NCBI RefSeq assembly: GCF_028807635.1
Contig: NZ_JARBAX010000001.1
Coordinates: forward strand, 4,513,501-4,577,500
DNA from: Streptomyces spiramyceticus
GTDB lineage: Bacteria; Actinomycetota; Actinomycetes; Streptomycetales; Streptomycetaceae
Length of the DNA: 64,000 nucleotides
Direction: 5' to 3'
Position 1 is the stretch's first letter, and each line of letters starts with the position of its first letter. The position numbers and the translations under genes are program-made. The notes beneath the pieces were generated by a model. That model ran no database searches. It was not told the origin of the DNA and saw nothing but the letters and a program-made list of their open reading frames with translations. Shown here in pieces: positions 8,944-17,251 of this stretch.

Positions 8944-9111
8944 CGCGGCGGCGCGCTCCTCAACTTTCCTGACCTCCCTAACTTCCCTCCAGGGAAAGGC
9001 CCTTGCGTAACCACTACGGATGGACCACTATGCACGGAGTGGTTGCGGGACGGGTGATGCACGCCGACCGGCTCCCGCATCCCCTCCTTGCCTTCCGACC
9101 AGAGGATCAGC

Positions 9112-9696
9112 TTGCGCAAGCTCACGTACTACGTCGGTATGTCCCTCGACGGTTTCATCGCGGCGCCCGACGGCGCCTACGACATGTATCCGCTGAGCGA
9201 GTCCTTCATCAAGGACTTCCTCATCGGTGAGTACCCGGACTGTCTGCCCACCCCTGCGCGTCAGCAGCTCGGCGTGGACGACCTGGAGAACAAGCACTTC
9301 GACACGATGCTTCAGGGGCGGGCAACCTATGACGCGGCTCTGGAGATGGGGATCGCCAGCCCGTACAAGCACCTGCGCCAGTACGTCGTGTCGCGCAGTA
9401 TCGACAAGTCGCCGGATCCCGACGTCGAGATCATCTCCGGTGATGTCGCGGCCAAGGTCCGGGAGCTCAAGCAGGAGGACGGCCTCGGGATCTACCTGGC
9501 GGGCGGGGCGAATCTCGCGGCTCAGCTGCTGGACGAGATCGACGAGGTGGTCGTCAAGCTGTACCCGATCGTGCTCGGTTCGGGCATCCCGCTGTTCTCG
9601 GCCGGGTTCGGCGTCCACAACTTCACGCTCGACGCGGCGCCTCCGCGGACGTACGACAATGGGGCCGTGGTCCTGAAGTACAGCAAGGTCCGCTGA
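9112..9696 (+). CDS. RibD/dihydrofolate-reductase-like family protein
   Basis: This 194-residue protein begins RKLTYYVGMSLDGFIAAPDG, the first strand and loop of the RibD C-terminal/DHFR-like fold. It later shows GLGIYLAGGANLAAQLL and LYPIVLGSGIPLF, which form the NADPH-binding core. Members reduce pyrimidine or other small substrates with NADPH; the substrate here is unknown. The TTG at 9112 is chosen because AGAGGA precedes it and homologues begin at the same place. A TTG at 9088 would add eight residues. Confidence 0.78.
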   Translation: MRKLTYYVGMSLDGFIAAPDGAYDMYPLSESFIKDFLIGEYPDCLPTPARQQLGVDDLENKHFDTMLQGRATYDAALEMGIASPYKHLRQYVVSRSIDKSPDPDVEIISGDVAAKVRELKQEDGLGIYLAGGANLAAQLLDEIDEVVVKLYPIVLGSGIPLFSAGFGVHNFTLDAAPPRTYDNGAVVLKYSKVR

Positions 9697-9743
9697 CCCG
9701 GACCGGGGGCGGTGCCGTACTCGAACGGGCTAAAGTCCGGCCC

Positions 9744-10499
9744 ATGACAGGAGAGCCATGGGCCGGCTGGTACCGCGATCGCAAGGGTTCCGTCGCCGTC
9801 GGGATCACGACGGACGGACAGCGGCTGCGCACGCGCATCAGGGGAGTCGACTTCGAGGGCGACAGCTTCGACGCGCTGGAGCCGGTGCAGGGGGAGGGCG
9901 GGGGCGGCAGTGCGATATTCGCGCTGTCGGACGGTGGCTCGCTCTGCGACTGCGTACTTGAGTGGGACATACCGATTCCGGTGTACGCGGACGGGCGGGT
10001 GCACCGGGCCACGCTCAGCTGCCTGCTGACCCTCGGCCGACCGCTTCCCACGGGTGGCATCGACCGTGAACACCTTTCCCTGACGCTGCACTTCGACGGC
10101 GCCGCGTACGAATCCGAGCGCGCCGAGAACGACTTCGAGCACGCGCTGACGGTGATACAGCGGCGGCTGCCGGAGGGGGCGTACATGCGGGCGTGCATTT
10201 CCTGCGCCTTCTCGGACTATCACCCTGCGGGCAGCGGGCTGTTCGGCAATCTCGCCTGCTTCCGGCGGATCAAGGACGAGTACCGGGCGATCGAGAGCGG
10301 GCGGGAGCTGCTTCGGCTGTGGGACCTGCGGTCCGGCTTCGTGCAGGAGACGTGGGCTTGCGCGGACTTTGAGCGGAGGCCGCCGGAGGGGGCGGGTTAT
10401 CGGGGCCCGTTTCCGTATGTTCGGGCGGGGACAGGCGAGTTGGCCGCGTCTGGCAAGCGCGGGGTGCGGTCTGCGTCCTCCTCCTCGGCGGTGGGGTAG
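9744..10499 (+). CDS. Conserved hypothetical protein
   Basis: This 251-residue cytoplasmic protein is not recognised as an enzyme. It starts WAGWYRDRKGS and has a central region rich in beta strands (residues 20-120). A possible Cys cluster, MRACISCAFSDYHP, lies near residue 150, followed by NLACFRRIKDEY. The last 35 residues, rich in Gly, Ala and Ser, look disordered. No signal peptide or membrane segment is seen. Similar Streptomyces proteins of unknown function (DUF6304-like) come to mind, but I cannot confirm this. The next feature downstream is a broken gene, so the 3' end lies close to a deletion joint. Confidence 0.65.
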   Translation: MTGEPWAGWYRDRKGSVAVGITTDGQRLRTRIRGVDFEGDSFDALEPVQGEGGGGSAIFALSDGGSLCDCVLEWDIPIPVYADGRVHRATLSCLLTLGRPLPTGGIDREHLSLTLHFDGAAYESERAENDFEHALTVIQRRLPEGAYMRACISCAFSDYHPAGSGLFGNLACFRRIKDEYRAIESGRELLRLWDLRSGFVQETWACADFERRPPEGAGYRGPFPYVRAGTGELAASGKRGVRSASSSSAVG

Positions 10500-10537
10500 G
10501 GCGAGGCGGGGTCGCGGCGGAGGTTTCTGTTGCCGGG

Positions 10538-10660
10538 GCCGCCGTCGACGACGGACTCGGCATCCGTCCCTGCGGGCGGCCGGTCCGTCGTGAGGCGGTC
10601 ACCTCGTATCCAGAAGGTCCGCTCTTCCCGCTCCGGCAGGACGATGCCCCGTACTCGCAA
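10538..10660 (-). pseudogene. 5' fragment of an amidohydrolase gene
   Basis: On the minus strand, a TTG at 10660 preceded by AAAGGGAG opens the segment LRVRGIVLPEREERTFWIRG and continues RLTTDRPPAGTDAESVVDGG. This is the beta-sandwich start of the amidohydrolase superfamily, which should continue as a WVLPGLVDAH-like metal site. Instead the frame runs into Pro- and Asp-rich residues with no homology. About 41 codons of a roughly 400-codon gene remain, so this is a remnant. The deletion joint lies beside the 3' end of the hypothetical gene ending at 10499. Confidence 0.55.
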
Positions 10661-10718
10661 GTCGGCTCCCTTTGTTGCCGATTGGGAGCCGCCTGTACGT
10701 GTACGGGGCATCCAGGGG

Positions 10719-11393
10719 TCAGGAGGCCGCCGGGACGAACCCGTTCTGCCAGAGCTGGTTGACCCTGTTGCGCTCATTCCGGTCGGGGGTGGCGTTCTGG
10801 CAGGAGGTGCCGGGGCCGCCGCCGGACATCAGCTCGCTGCACGGGCCCGAGTAGTGGTCCGGCAGACCGAGGACATGGCCGGTCTCGTGGGCGGTGACGC
10901 GGGTCGAGTTGTACTGCTGGTTCTGGCGGTAGTCGAGGAAGATGTACCCGCTGCCGTGGCCGTCGGTGCTGGCGTACGAGCCGCGGGGGTCGTTGCCCTC
11001 GCGGTAGGTGAAGTCCGGGTTGGAGCCTTCCTGGAGCTTCACGTTGGAGACGGAGCTGTTCCATATCTGGGTGCTGCTGGCTATCTGGCTGCGGAAGCTG
11101 GGCGCGTTCGCCGCGGAGTAGACGACGGTGACGGCCTGCGCGCCGGGGTTCGCGGCGCGCTTCTCGGCGACCGACTTCTTCACGGCCTCGAAGAAGGCCT
11201 TGGTGGCCGCGGCGTTCTCCTTGGACTTCTCGTACGAGATGTACGAGACGTACGAGGGGTGCGAGCTGTACGAGCCGTACTGCGCGGGTGCGGCGTTGTG
11301 GGGGGCCGCCGCATTCGCGGGTACGGCGCCGAGGGTCGCAGCGGCGAGGCCGAGGCCGAGGGCGGTGGTGAGGACGGTCCTGGTGTGTCTCAT
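10719..11393 (-). CDS. snpA: Snapalysin (small neutral metalloprotease, family M7)
   Basis: This 224-residue secreted zinc protease has a signal peptide ([10 protein letters not shown], hydrophobic core, cut after ANA near residue 29). A Tyr/Ser-rich propeptide (residues 35-60) and the mature domain follow. The metal site is [14 protein letters not shown], with His169, Glu170, His173 and the extra Asp179 that marks snapalysins. Two Cys pairs near the end can form disulfides. The ATG at 11393 follows AGGAG. It is divergent from a LysR regulator, the classic snpA arrangement in which the regulator activates the protease. Confidence 0.93.
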   Translation of the reverse strand: MRHTRTVLTTALGLGLAAATLGAVPANAAAPHNAAPAQYGSYSSHPSYVSYISYEKSKENAAATKAFFEAVKKSVAEKRAANPGAQAVTVVYSAANAPSFRSQIASSTQIWNSSVSNVKLQEGSNPDFTYREGNDPRGSYASTDGHGSGYIFLDYRQNQQYNSTRVTAHETGHVLGLPDHYSGPCSELMSGGGPGTSCQNATPDRNERNRVNQLWQNGFVPAAS

Positions 11394-11594
11394 GTGGGGG
11401 GCTCCTACTCGTCCGGGGAACGTGAAACGTGAACGGTTCGGTAGGGGAGAGTGTCGGGGAGCCCGGGCCGGTGCGGATGATGCCAACCGGCGATAGCGCG
11501 AGCGCATCACGTCGGCCAACCACCATGAAACCGGGGGCGATTCGTGTGGTTGTGGTGTCTGGTGTGACGCGAGGGGCCCGCTTACGCTCGGGGT

Positions 11595-12557
11595 ATGGAG
11601 CTCGAGGTGAGGCACCTCCGTGCGCTGTGCGCCATCGCCGAGGCCGGCAGCCTGCACAAAGCCGCCCGAAGTCTCGGCATGAGCCAGCCGTCCCTGACCA
11701 CGCAGCTCCGCCGCATCGAGAACTCCCTGGGCGCGGAGCTGTTCTCGCGCGAGCGCACCGGGTGCCGGCCGACGCCCCTGGGATACGCGGTGCTGAGCAG
11801 GGCGCGTCCGCTCGTCGAGCAGATGAGTGCGCTCGTGGCCGAGACGAGGGCAGCCGCGGCCCGTACGACGGAAGGCCCGCATCTGCGGATCGGCGCCACC
11901 GCCAGCCGTGTCATCGCGAACTGGCTGCGCAGGCTCCGTGTCCGGCTGCCCGGCACGGACACCTCACTCCATGTCGACGTATCGGCAAACGCGCTGCTGC
12001 GGAAGCTCGCGGCCGGGCAGCTCGATGTCGCCTTCGTGCACGAGGTGGAGGGCTCTCCGCTGCGGATGCCCGACGGCCTCGTGCAGCGCGTACTCGTCGA
12101 ACGGGAGCCGCAGTTCATCTCGATGTCGCTGGATCATCCGGCGGCCGCCCGGCCGGTGGTGGAACTGGCGGATGTGGCCGCCGACCGGTGGATGGTCGAC
12201 CCGACGGTGGACGGCGAATGGGACGGTCTGCGCCGCGTATTCGCCGAAGCCGGTCTCAATCCGCCTGTCCTGTACGGGGATTACCTCACTGCTGCCTCCC
12301 TGATCGTGATCGGCGAGGCGGTCGCGCCCTGCCAGCCGACGTCCGGTCCGCGCGACGACATGGCGATACGGCCGTTGCGCGGCGACCCGCTCGCCGTACG
12401 CCTGCTGCTGGTGTCGCGGCCCGGGTTCGCCGAGGCGGCGGCGGTGTACGCCGACCTGGAGGCGGCGTACCGCGACGCGGCGATGCGGGCGGCCGGGTAC
12501 CGCCAGTGGCTACTGCGCAACGAGAGCCCGCTGCTGGCGGGGAGCGCGGTGGCGTGA
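11595..12557 (+). CDS. LysR-family regulator of the adjacent snapalysin gene
   Basis: This 320-residue regulator starts with the LysR winged helix, [20 protein letters not shown] then [21 protein letters not shown] substrate-binding-protein-like effector domain occupies about residues 95-300. In Streptomyces such genes sit divergent to snpA and activate it. The 201-bp shared gap should hold the operator. An imperfect dyad GATAGCGCGAGCGCATC lies at 11491-11507 and is a candidate, but no LysR T-N11-A site was firmly identified. Confidence 0.88.
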   Translation: MELEVRHLRALCAIAEAGSLHKAARSLGMSQPSLTTQLRRIENSLGAELFSRERTGCRPTPLGYAVLSRARPLVEQMSALVAETRAAAARTTEGPHLRIGATASRVIANWLRRLRVRLPGTDTSLHVDVSANALLRKLAAGQLDVAFVHEVEGSPLRMPDGLVQRVLVEREPQFISMSLDHPAAARPVVELADVAADRWMVDPTVDGEWDGLRRVFAEAGLNPPVLYGDYLTAASLIVIGEAVAPCQPTSGPRDDMAIRPLRGDPLAVRLLLVSRPGFAEAAAVYADLEAAYRDAAMRAAGYRQWLLRNESPLLAGSAVA

Positions 12558-12728
12558 CGGAGCAGCCGTACGGCCCCGTCCCGTCGGTCCCGGTGCGATC
12601 CGCTCGGTCCGGAAGTTCCACCGGCGGCAGCCGTACACCTGATGGCGGTGCGAAGAAATGCGGCCCGGCCCCCGCCCCTTGATGCTGTACGGGCACCAGG
12701 CCACCGAAGCAGCTGAAGGGGATCCCTC

Positions 12729-13634
12729 ATGACCCACGTCATCGCCGTCACCGGAGCCACCGGACAGGTCGGCCGCCGCGTCGCCAGGGGGCTCGCCGCC
12801 GCGGATCCGGACGCCCGCCCCGCCCTGCGCCTCCTCTGCCGCGACCCCTCCCGTCTGCCCGACCTGCCCGGCGCGGTCAAGGCGGCGCCCGCCGCCTATG
12901 GCGACGCTGACGCGATGCGCGCGGCCATCGACGGCGCCGACACGCTCTTCCTCGTCTCCGCGCACGAGAGCGCCGACCGCGTGCGCGAACACAAGAGCGC
13001 TGTGGACGCGGCGGTCGCGGCGGGCGTGCAGCGGATCGTGTACTTGTCCTTGCTCGGCGCGGCGCCGGACGCGACGTTCACCTTCGCCCGCGACCACTGG
13101 CACACCGAGCAGTACATCCGCGCCACCGCCCTGCGCCACACCTTCCTGCGCGACAGCTTCTACCAGGCCGCGTTCCCCGCCATGACCGGCGAGGACGGCG
13201 TGATGCGCGGCCCGGGCGGCGACGGGAGGGTCTCGGCCGTCGCGCACGAGGACGTGGCGGACGCGGCAGTCGCCGTACTCCTCGGCGAGGGCCACGACGG
13301 TGCGACGTACGACCTCACCGGAGGCGAGGCCCTGTCGCTCGCCGAGATCGCGCAGGAGCTGAGCCGGGTCACCGGGCGCACCGTCACCTACGTACCCGAG
13401 ACGCGCGAAGAGGCGTACGCGTCACGGGAGCGGTACGGCGCCGAGGCGTGGGAAGTCGCGGGCTGGGTGTCGTCGTACGAGGCCATCGCGAACGGCGAGA
13501 TGGCAGCCGTCTCCGACGCCGTGCCCCGCCTGACGGGTCACCCGGCCAAGACCTTCGCCGAGTACCTCAAGGAACACCCCAGGAGGTACCGGCACCTGGT
13601 CAGCGGCATGGGAGAGGGGCAGCGGCATGGGTGA
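12729..13634 (+). CDS. NmrA/QorB-like NAD(P)H-binding oxidoreductase
   Basis: This 301-residue Rossmann protein starts VIAVTGATGQVGRRVARGL, the GxxGxxG cofactor loop. It continues with DTLFLVSAHESADRVREH and the family stretch RIVYLSLLGAAPDATFTFARDHWHTEQYI. Members reduce quinones or act as redox sensors without a strict Tyr-Lys pair. GAAGGGGA precedes the ATG. The gene stands alone downstream of the LysR regulator after a 171-bp gap in which no signal was found. Confidence 0.85.
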   Translation: MTHVIAVTGATGQVGRRVARGLAAADPDARPALRLLCRDPSRLPDLPGAVKAAPAAYGDADAMRAAIDGADTLFLVSAHESADRVREHKSAVDAAVAAGVQRIVYLSLLGAAPDATFTFARDHWHTEQYIRATALRHTFLRDSFYQAAFPAMTGEDGVMRGPGGDGRVSAVAHEDVADAAVAVLLGEGHDGATYDLTGGEALSLAEIAQELSRVTGRTVTYVPETREEAYASRERYGAEAWEVAGWVSSYEAIANGEMAAVSDAVPRLTGHPAKTFAEYLKEHPRRYRHLVSGMGEGQRHG

Positions 13635-13744
13635 GGTCCGCCCCCGCTGCCGACGGGCGTACGCCTCACAGCGCGCATGGGGCGAGACCTGGCTGGAGGA
13701 GGAAGCTGACCGCCTGAAACCGGCGGCGTCAGAGGCCGGTGGCG

Positions 13745-14410
13745 TCAGAGGGCGAGCTCGTAAGTGATCTCCTCCGTCGGACACTCCGCCACCATGTTCT
13801 CCAGCGCCGCCAGCTCTCCCGAATCCACAGCCAGCTTCCAACGCCCCTTCACCGCCGCCCACTCGGCGATGTACCGGCAGTCCGCACTGTCGTCGGACGG
13901 CTCCCACCGCGCCGGATCCCTGTCCCCCTTGAGACGCTTCTCGGCGGCGGTCACGGCCGCGAGCACCCTGGGGTCGGCCATGTCGTTCGCGTACCGCTCC
14001 CGCTCCTCGTCGCTCCACGCCGACGCACCGCTGCGCCACGCCTCGGCGAGCGGCACCAGGTGGTCGACGTCGAGCGCTCCGGCGCCGGTGTGGTCCTTCT
14101 TGTCGTAGTACGAGTGCCACGCGCCTCCCGTGATGGTGCACCACCGGTCGACGGCGGGCGGCGTCGTCGCCTCCGCGATGATCACCTCGGCACGGGTGTC
14201 GCAGCCGTCCTGGTCCGGATCGGTCCAGTGCCTGAACTTCCCCACGCTGTACCCGGCGCTGTCCTCGGCGGCGACCGGCAGATCGGCGATGGCCTTCTCG
14301 ACCGTGGTACTGACCGTGTCACCGGGCGCGGCGGCGGCGCCTGGCGCCGAGCCTGCGGCGACTGCCGCCGTAATCATCAACACCGACACCAGGGAGCTGA
14401 GCTTGCGCAT
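13745..14410 (-). CDS. Secreted HNH-fold protein (GmrSD C-terminal/DUF1524 type)
   Basis: This 221-residue protein has a signal peptide (MRKLSSLVSVLMITAAVAAG, cleavage near APGAAAAPG). An extracellular HNH-type domain follows: GALDVDHLVPLAEAWRSGAS holds the DH of the metal finger, and YANDMADPRVLAAV holds the N and D positions. Secreted members of this family are common in Streptomyces and are presumed nucleases, but their target is unknown. The ATG at 14410 follows TTGGAGGGAT. It converges on the NmrA-like gene. Confidence 0.8.
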   Translation of the reverse strand: MRKLSSLVSVLMITAAVAAGSAPGAAAAPGDTVSTTVEKAIADLPVAAEDSAGYSVGKFRHWTDPDQDGCDTRAEVIIAEATTPPAVDRWCTITGGAWHSYYDKKDHTGAGALDVDHLVPLAEAWRSGASAWSDEERERYANDMADPRVLAAVTAAEKRLKGDRDPARWEPSDDSADCRYIAEWAAVKGRWKLAVDSGELAALENMVAECPTEEITYELAL

Positions 14411-14562
14411 GCTGATCCCTCCAACTCGTACGGACGGACCAGTAGTAGCGGCCCCTGTCCGCCGGACGTACCGGACAGGTGCCGTAAACCACACGAATGT
14501 GGGTGCCGGGTGCGCCGCCCCTGCTCAAGTGCGCCGCAGGCTCCGCCCGCTCTGTCCCGGAT

Positions 14563-14598
14563 GCCGAAGCCGAAGCCGAAGCCGAGGCCGAAGCTGAA
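14563..14598 (+). repeat. Six-copy tandem hexamer (GCCGAA)
   Basis: Six units of GCCGAA, two with one change (GCCGAG, GCTGAA), lie end to end beside the transporter remnant. No gene function is seen. Such repeats are prone to slippage. Confidence 0.9.
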
Positions 14599-14602
14599 GC
14601 CG

Positions 14603-14677
14603 CCACGCCCGGTCGCCCAGCAGCGACATCGCGGCCGGCAGCAGGACGCCGCGTACCACCGTCGCCTCCAACGGCAC
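14603..14677 (-). pseudogene. C-terminal fragment of an MMPL/RND-type transporter
   Basis: Read leftward from 14677, the minus strand encodes VPLEATVVRGVLLPAAMSLL followed by GDRAW. This matches the last membrane helix and PAxMxLLGxxAWW signature that ends MMPL-family exporters. The match stops at the hexamer repeat, and the upstream side is the sodN terminator hairpin, so only about 25 codons survive. Confidence rests on the motif alone. Confidence 0.45.
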
Positions 14678-14678
14678 G

Positions 14679-14726
14679 AAAAACGCCGACAGCACCCGGC
14701 TCCGCGCGGATGCCGGGTGCTGTCGG
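14679..14726 (-). terminator. Orphaned sodN terminator
   Basis: A perfect 15-bp stem (14712-14726 with 14686-14700, 11-base loop), followed on the minus strand by five T, forms a Rho-independent terminator. It lies 25 bp past the left copy of the sodN 3' end. It is therefore best read as the original sodN terminator, left behind when the island entered. It can now end leftward transcripts from the island. Confidence 0.8.
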
Positions 14727-14750
14727 TCGTACCGGAAAAGGTGACTTGGT

Positions 14751-14774
14751 GGAGGTCAGGCCTTCTTCGTCTCC
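14751..14774 (+). repeat. Left attachment site (24-bp copy of the sodN 3' end)
   Basis: These 24 bases are identical to 23164-23187. They span the last codons and stop of sodN plus five bases beyond. No sodN body adjoins this copy, so it is the left junction of an integrated element. Confidence 0.85.
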
Positions 14775-14937
14775 TAGTAATGGACCGGGTTGGTGACCTG
14801 CGGGGATCTTCCCTGTGGGTCGCTGACCTGGCCTTTTATCGATTGCTTGCGATGGGGTACGACGGTCTTGATCGGGTGTCCTGCGGACTCTGTGCGGACT
14901 GCTGCTGCGGCGCTCCGCCGTCGGAGTAGTGGTTGGC
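14775..14937. other. Island left end, no gene
   Basis: These 163 bp separate the left repeat from the DUF5753 stop. GTGGGTCGC at 14815-14823 is the reverse complement of GCGACCCAC at 23129-23137 near the right end; both could be integrase arm sites. Nothing else is recognised. Confidence 0.4.
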
Positions 14938-15558
14938 CTACTCCTGAAGCGGGGCGTTGGTCCAGAAGGAGTGGGCCCTTCTCAGAAGCTCCTCGGCGGC
15001 GTCGCCGTACGATGCCGCACTGCTCAGCGCGGCGAAGGCTTTGTCGTACAGGTCGAGCTCACTCTGTTCCGTGATGTCCACGGAGGACGAGACGAGTTCC
15101 ACGTGGGCCCGATCGCCATCGCCGTAGATGTTGAACCCGTGGACGGGGAACAGGTCCACCCGCGCGGTGGAGGGAAGGATCCCGAGTGTGAGACAGGCCA
15201 GGCCGAGCTCTCGCAGGAGGCGCTCGACCTGTTGTCGCATGACCTCGGGCCCGCCGATGTTCGTGTAGAGAGCCTGCTCCCCGAGGACGACGTCGTAGTG
15301 GTGCTCGCCGTCGTACAGAACCTGCTGTCGCTGCATGCGCTTGGCGACGCCCGCAGGCACGTCGTTCGGGACACCGAGGAAATCCACGACCTGGCCGAGG
15401 ACCACGGTGGCGTATGCCTCGGTCTGGAGCGTGCCCCAGATCATCGTGGGCACGTACGCCTTGCCCTCGCGCGTGTTCTGGTACCAGCGCACCACGTCGT
15501 CCTGAGTCGCTTCCGTACCAGTGGACAGACGATCCGTCCAGGGAACTGAACTGGTCAC
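14938..15558 (-). CDS. DUF5753 domain protein lacking the usual HTH
   Basis: This 206-residue protein is almost entirely the DUF5753 domain (WYQNTREGKAYVPTMIWGTL, YATVVL, RMQRQQVLY, ALYTNIGGPEVMRQQVERLL). That domain normally follows an XRE helix-turn-helix in Scr1-type regulators paired with DUF397 proteins. Here AGGAGGGGG sits right before GTG at 15558, so translation truly begins at the domain and the DNA-binding half is absent. It might bind a partner or ligand without touching DNA. Being the last leftward island gene, its transcript can run into the orphaned sodN 3' UTR. Confidence 0.8.
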   Translation of the reverse strand: MTSSVPWTDRLSTGTEATQDDVVRWYQNTREGKAYVPTMIWGTLQTEAYATVVLGQVVDFLGVPNDVPAGVAKRMQRQQVLYDGEHHYDVVLGEQALYTNIGGPEVMRQQVERLLRELGLACLTLGILPSTARVDLFPVHGFNIYGDGDRAHVELVSSSVDITEQSELDLYDKAFAALSSAASYGDAAEELLRRAHSFWTNAPLQE

Positions 15559-15660
15559 CGCACCCCCTCCTGAATGGTGCCGCCGGAGCGGCTTCGATGG
15601 GCGTAGCCGTTCCGGTCGAGGATGGCGCCGAGCATCCGATCTTGTAAGAGCGGGAATCGG

Positions 15661-16014
15661 TCAGGTCACGCGCTCGATCTCGATGGTGAGGGCACCGAGG
15701 GCTTCCTTCTCGGGGCCGTAGATGGTGCGGATGTTGACGAGTTGCTGCTCGCGAGTGGCGGTTGGGTTGACGTTTACCGGGCCCTCGCCGTCGAGGAGGG
15801 CCTCGAAGTCGGGGTATTCGGTGACGCGGAGGACGTTCACGTCGCAGGTCTCGTCGGTTCCCTTGATGCGGAAGCGGATGATGTCGCCGGCTGCGAGGTC
15901 GGCGAGGTGCGGGTACTTGACCCGCACCTCGATGGTCTTGATGCCCGCGGCGACGAGCTCGAAGTACTGGCGGTAGAGGTTGAGCTCACGGACGCGGGCG
16001 GTGCTGTTGGTCAT
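15661..16014 (-). CDS. ASCH-domain protein
   Basis: This 117-residue protein shows the ASCH/PUA-like pattern: LNLYRQYFELVAAGIKTIEV gives the lysine-containing helix (GxKxxExR), then GDIIRF and VLRVTEYPDFEALL. ASCH domains bind RNA or act as small amidohydrolases on acylated cytidines. It lies between two other leftward genes of the island and may share their transcript. The ribosome site is weak. Confidence 0.8.
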   Translation of the reverse strand: MTNSTARVRELNLYRQYFELVAAGIKTIEVRVKYPHLADLAAGDIIRFRIKGTDETCDVNVLRVTEYPDFEALLDGEGPVNVNPTATREQQLVNIRTIYGPEKEALGALTIEIERVT

Positions 16015-16074
16015 GGGGCGGGAACGTCCTGGAGGTTGGTGCAGTCATGATGCGGTTGAACTCGGCGGCCGACC

Positions 16075-17217
16075 CTAGTCGTGCCTCCGGGACACGGGCA
16101 CGAGGGGAGGTGGAGCAGCAGCTGAAGTGTCGGCGCCGGAGACCTGGGGCTCATTCTCCGAACCGGGCTCGGAAGGGGGCGTCGCGAGGCCGGGAACGTG
16201 CCGCAGCGCGATAGGGACCCCGCCGGTGGCCAGATAGGGGATCTGGACCACCAGATAGATCAGCGGGGCGAGGAGAACCAGGTACTCGGCGCTGAGCCCT
16301 AGGGCCTTGAATCCCGCAACCAACCCGACCCCGGTGAGAAAGGCCAGGACGTGGCCCAGGACCATACGCCACGGCAGTGGTGCCTCGACCGATACGGAGT
16401 CCGCTGCAGTGGACTCCCCCGGAGGGACCATGTTCAGGGGCTCCTGGCGACCGAGGGTGTCGATCAGGCCCACGATGTGCTCGGCGAGGGCCGTCGCATG
16501 AGAACGATCACGCAGACAGGCTTCGAATTCGTTCTCCAGCCGATGGGACATGCCGACGCACTGCGTCAACAAGGCTGCGCGCGGGCCTGCTTTGCGAGAT
16601 ACACCGAACTGCGCGTAGGTGATGAGCGCCTCGCTGAGTCTCTCCACGTTCCTGCTCAGCTGCGCCGTTGTCGCGGATGTTGCCTTGCTCTCATCCGCAT
16701 GGGTCTGGCACGCCACGAGAGTGCTCACAGCAGCCCACTGCACATACGCAGGCGATCGTCCGCGTCTGATCGCTATCAGGTCGAGCTGGACGTAACACAC
16801 CGTGAGTAAGAAGAACGCATACGAAGGCAACCACATCTCCATCGCCATGTCCCAGTGGTGCTCCACGAGCGCCGTGAGCGATGCACCCGTGAAGATCGTG
16901 ATGAGCGACAGGAGCAAGAGGGAGACAGAAGCCGCCCAGCGGCCCCGCTCCGCCAGAGCCCAGAGCTTCAGTTCGACCTCACCCCACTTCTTCGGATGCC
17001 GGATGCCCAGCCCGTTCAGCGCACCTTCGGCTTCGCGGATCAGCGCCCGCACCCGTGACTCCGTGCGGCCCCGCAAGAAGGGGGTTCGGTTGATCAGCCG
17101 ACCTGGCTTTCTGACAGGACGGGCCACGAAGGCGAAGCCGGCCAGAACCGCCGCGGGGGTTACAACAGTGGCTAGAGCCGACATAGCCGCATAGAAGTGA
17201 AGGAGGAACTTCAACAC
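16075..17217 (-). CDS. Island membrane protein of unknown function
   Basis: This 380-residue protein has about five hydrophobic segments. One is near the start (LATVVTPAAVLAGFAFV), two lie at about 110-165 (VSLLLLSLITIFTGASL and SYAFFLLTVCYVQLDLIAI), and a pair lies near 300-350 (VLGHVLAFLTGVGLVAGF and LVLLAPLIYLVVQIPYLA). A soluble middle region of about 130 residues separates the two pairs. No known domain is recognised. The GTG at 17217 follows GAAGGGA and avoids overlap with the Nudix gene 34 bp upstream; an ATG at 17184 is the alternative. Confidence 0.65.
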   Translation of the reverse strand: MLKFLLHFYAAMSALATVVTPAAVLAGFAFVARPVRKPGRLINRTPFLRGRTESRVRALIREAEGALNGLGIRHPKKWGEVELKLWALAERGRWAASVSLLLLSLITIFTGASLTALVEHHWDMAMEMWLPSYAFFLLTVCYVQLDLIAIRRGRSPAYVQWAAVSTLVACQTHADESKATSATTAQLSRNVERLSEALITYAQFGVSRKAGPRAALLTQCVGMSHRLENEFEACLRDRSHATALAEHIVGLIDTLGRQEPLNMVPPGESTAADSVSVEAPLPWRMVLGHVLAFLTGVGLVAGFKALGLSAEYLVLLAPLIYLVVQIPYLATGGVPIALRHVPGLATPPSEPGSENEPQVSGADTSAAAPPPLVPVSRRHD

Positions 17218-17251
17218 CGGTCCCTTCAGCCCAGGAGGGGCATCGGCGTCT

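Noticed and set aside
10530..11432. 300-codon plus-strand frame opposite snapalysin
   Set aside because: It is the shadow of snpA, which has a signal peptide and zinc site on the other strand.
14497..14796. Plus-strand open frame with a poly-(Ala-Glu) tract
   Set aside because: The tract is the hexamer repeat and the frame crosses the sodN terminator and attachment site; no ribosome site or homology is seen.
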